DNA from: Citrus sinensis
Taxonomy: Eukaryota > Streptophyta > Magnoliopsida > Sapindales > Rutaceae
Direction of reading: 5' to 3'
DNA length: 64,000 nt
Assembly (NCBI RefSeq): GCF_022201045.2
Contig: NC_068558.1
Location: forward strand, 41,621,501-41,685,500
Made by a program: the position numbers and the translations under genes
The notes under the pieces: generated by a model
The model's input: the letters and a program-made list of their open reading frames with translations, nothing else
Database searches by the model: none
What the model was told of the DNA's origin: nothing
Shown: positions 61,751 through 64,000 of the stretch, piece by piece
How positions within the stretch are numbered: the stretch's first letter is position 1
Layout of the letters: the number at the start of each line of letters is the position of its first letter

Positions 61751-64000
61751 GAAAGTAAGAGACACTGTGTTAAGAAAGAGTAAAGAAGAAGATAGTGAGG
61801 TGGGGTTAAGAGAGTGAAAATGAGAGAAAGGCAAAGACCCAGTTGGTGTTGGAGATGTTGCTGTTTGTTAATCTCTTCTTCTACCATTTTTGTCAAAATG
61901 GTGGTACTCAAAGCATAGATTGCACATGTCCAATGCCATGGCCCTCTCCTCTTGTGGGTCATGCTTTATCTTTTGCCCCCCTTTCTTTCTTTTGTATAAT
62001 TTTTTTCCAAAAATGATTTGATATTTATAAAATTTAAAACTATTTAGATCGCTGTCTTTATACGTGAAGTAGCGATTTGTCTTGTTTAAAAGCAGGTTAA
62101 GGGGCGCAAAAGCAGTAGTTTTTAACTTTAGTTCGCAGGTGAGAAGTCAGAACTCAGAGCTCTCAAACTCATTGCCAATTAGTAACAGAGAAGAGAGATA
62201 AAGGAGAACAAAAAAAGAGAAAAGGCGGGAACAAAAGTAGTTGTTATTTTGGACATTTTTGACACATTTTACTTTTTGTCCCCCTTGTCAGTAAAAAAAA
62301 AAAACTTCTTTTGACCCCACACCTACAACATTTGTCCTTTTAGTATTCTTAATAAATTACTAGTGTTCCTTCGGTTTTTCTGTATTTACATATTCACCCC
62401 AAAATAATTGTGAAATCTTTTTAGCAATGTTTTGATGCAAAAATATATTTGACAAATTCTTATTTGTAAGTGATTGGAGAATAAAAATTTCACACAGTAA
62501 AAGAGCAATCCTTACCTCTTATTATTACTAAAATTCGGATGACTGTTGAGAAAAGTTGTTATTAAGATAAATAAAACTACTTAGAAATAATAAATTCTAA
62601 TAATTCTAATAATTCTAATAATTCTATCTATAACCACCGTCGAAAGTTTGTTCCAATAAGAGAACAAAGAGACGCATTACAAGTTCGTCACATTAATTTA
62701 TCACTTCGAAAATAATTGGAAGGCATCCACCAGCGACTTTAATGGACGCAATCAATGTTAATGGAGCAATCGGCTCCCAGGATTTGCTCACGGGCAGGAA
62801 ATTTCTAGTGCAGACACACCTTCCAAACAAACAAAAAAATAATATCCTTTTGTTGAAATTGAAAGGCATTATTTGCTTTTTGTAATACATACATCAACGA
62901 TTCTTTAGTTGACATTTGTCTACTCATCCGTAAACTTTGCGTAAGTGAGAGAGATTTTTCTCCTACTCAAATCAATGTAACAGCATCCTCTCCTGATCCG
63001 AGCATTACAGAATTTTTAATGATATTTTATCATGTGTCTTTTAATGAGAGTATATGGATAAGATTTAACATCTTTACTTTTTTTATTTATTAATACCTAA
63101 TTAATAACTGAGTTATTTGTTCATAACACGATCAGAGCAGGAGATAATTATGATCTCAAATCAATGCCATTTATCCCCTACTAATCTAAGAACAAACACA
63201 AAAATTTTGAAAAAAAAATCTATATAATTTTTTAAAATATGAATAAAAATGTATTTATAAATAAGAATAATATTATAAAATTATATTGTCATAGAGTTAT
63301 CGATGAAAATAATAAGAGAATAAAAAAAAATGCATTAGTTTTTTTTACGGTGAAATCGACAGCCTCCCATATCAGTAGTCAAGGAAATCAATTGAGTTTG
63401 ACTTGATTTTAGCTGTTGAAAATTTGGGCTTTAAAAATGTAAGCGGCTATGCCTTAAGATTAATGGGGTTGCCCACAATCGATAAAGAAGGAAGAAATGT
63501 TGTTTAAACGCACTTAGATGTATGTTTTCAGTAAAGGGCAACTTTATTATTTTCAAGCACTGCTTTAAAAGCATATCTCAATCAATTATAAACCTAGCAT
63601 TAGGATAATCCTGTAAATTAATAAAGCCTAATTTGTAGGCAGCATTAAGAACTTAGAAATATATAAACTTATTACAGCCATGAAATTTCAAAAAGTTTCT
63701 CTTTTTTATTGCGAAATTGATTATTTTCCTCACATGTTTCAAAGCTCATGAGATGAGATTTCGTGGAAGTTAATAATATTTTGTTAATTGTCACGTATTC
63801 TATTCCAAAATTATTCTTAGAGTCCATTCATTTTTCAATTGTAAATTTCTTCATTACAAAAAATTTCAATTATCCTCTAAAAGTTGTATATCATAATGAT
63901 GTAATTTTAGTAAATTTTAAGCGATAGATGAATGATTAATTTTACCAAATAAGAAAGGGATTTTGATCAATTTTCACCAACCAAGAGATGGTTGAATAAA
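61751..64000. other. NPH3-like upstream region and AT-rich intergenic DNA
   Basis: Minus-strand 5' UTR and promoter of the NPH3-like gene are expected in the first few hundred bases (to about 62250). Beyond that the DNA is AT-rich with poly-A/T runs and a 9-bp tandem repeat at 62593-62626. No gene reaches the right edge of the window as far as I can see. Confidence 0.5.
62593..62626. repeat. 9-bp tandem repeat (AATTCTAAT unit)
   Basis: About four head-to-tail copies of the unit AATTCTAAT lie in AT-rich intergenic DNA upstream of the NPH3-like gene. Confidence 0.8.

Noticed and set aside
62218-62235. GGCGGGAA-type E2F-like site upstream of the NPH3-like gene
   Set aside because: A single short motif in non-coding DNA with no supporting second site; it could easily occur by chance.

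Overview
This window reads as nuclear DNA of a dicotyledonous plant. It is AT-rich, has many-exon genes with GT-AG introns and long 5' leaders, and carries plant-only gene families (NPH3/RPT2, GTD-binding myosin-binding proteins, malectin-LRR kinases, PADRE/DUF4228, PPR). A woody rosid such as Citrus would fit, but the species is an inference from general protein resemblance. Ten protein-coding genes were assembled by hand. For the nine spliced genes the joined exons keep frame from ATG to stop, except for a possible in-frame stop near the end of the myosin-binding gene; the PADRE gene is one uninterrupted frame.

Layout. (1) 1-1983: AT-rich DNA with a small hAT-like element. (2) 1984-4221 (+): a P-type PPR protein. 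(3) 6.4-20.9 kb (+): EAF1, the HSA/SANT scaffold of the plant NuA4 acetyltransferase, about 2036 aa in 21 coding exons behind a long uORF-bearing leader. (4) 22542-26689 (-): a Sec14-nodulin phosphatidylinositol transfer protein like SFH9, convergent with EAF1. (5) 29.2-32.2 kb (-): a membrane-anchored GTD-binding (myosin receptor type) protein. (6) 32.7-37.3 kb: a transposon-rich gap with a hAT-like element, then a second hAT element holding a nested Mutator-like element. (7) 37342-40297 (+): a DedA/SNARE-associated-type membrane protein with a probable plastid transit peptide. (8) 40990-45526 (-): a malectin-like/LRR receptor kinase. (9) 45.6-49.0 kb: gene-free DNA. (10) 49032-50780 (-): ribosomal protein uL13 (L13a) with a telo-box/site II promoter. 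(11) 51348-52423: a second, uninterrupted copy of the hAT element. (12) 53792-55733 (+): tail-anchored cytochrome b5. (13) 57288-58061 (+): a PADRE-domain protein. (14) 58920-61750 (-): an NPH3/RPT2-like BTB protein. (15) 61.9-64.0 kb: AT-rich gene-free DNA.

The genes are ordinary housekeeping and signalling genes and do not form one pathway. Their order recalls two Arabidopsis segments (around At3g24830-At3g24880 and At5g48740-At5g48810), which would suggest an ancestral block later split between duplicated chromosomes in the Arabidopsis lineage. I found no new multi-gene system. The most distinctive observations are the MULE-in-hAT insertion with an empty-site sibling 17 kb away, two GC-AG introns (one with a competing GT donor that changes the C-terminus), an in-frame TGA followed by coding-like sequence in the myosin-binding gene, and a possible stop-containing cassette exon in EAF1.
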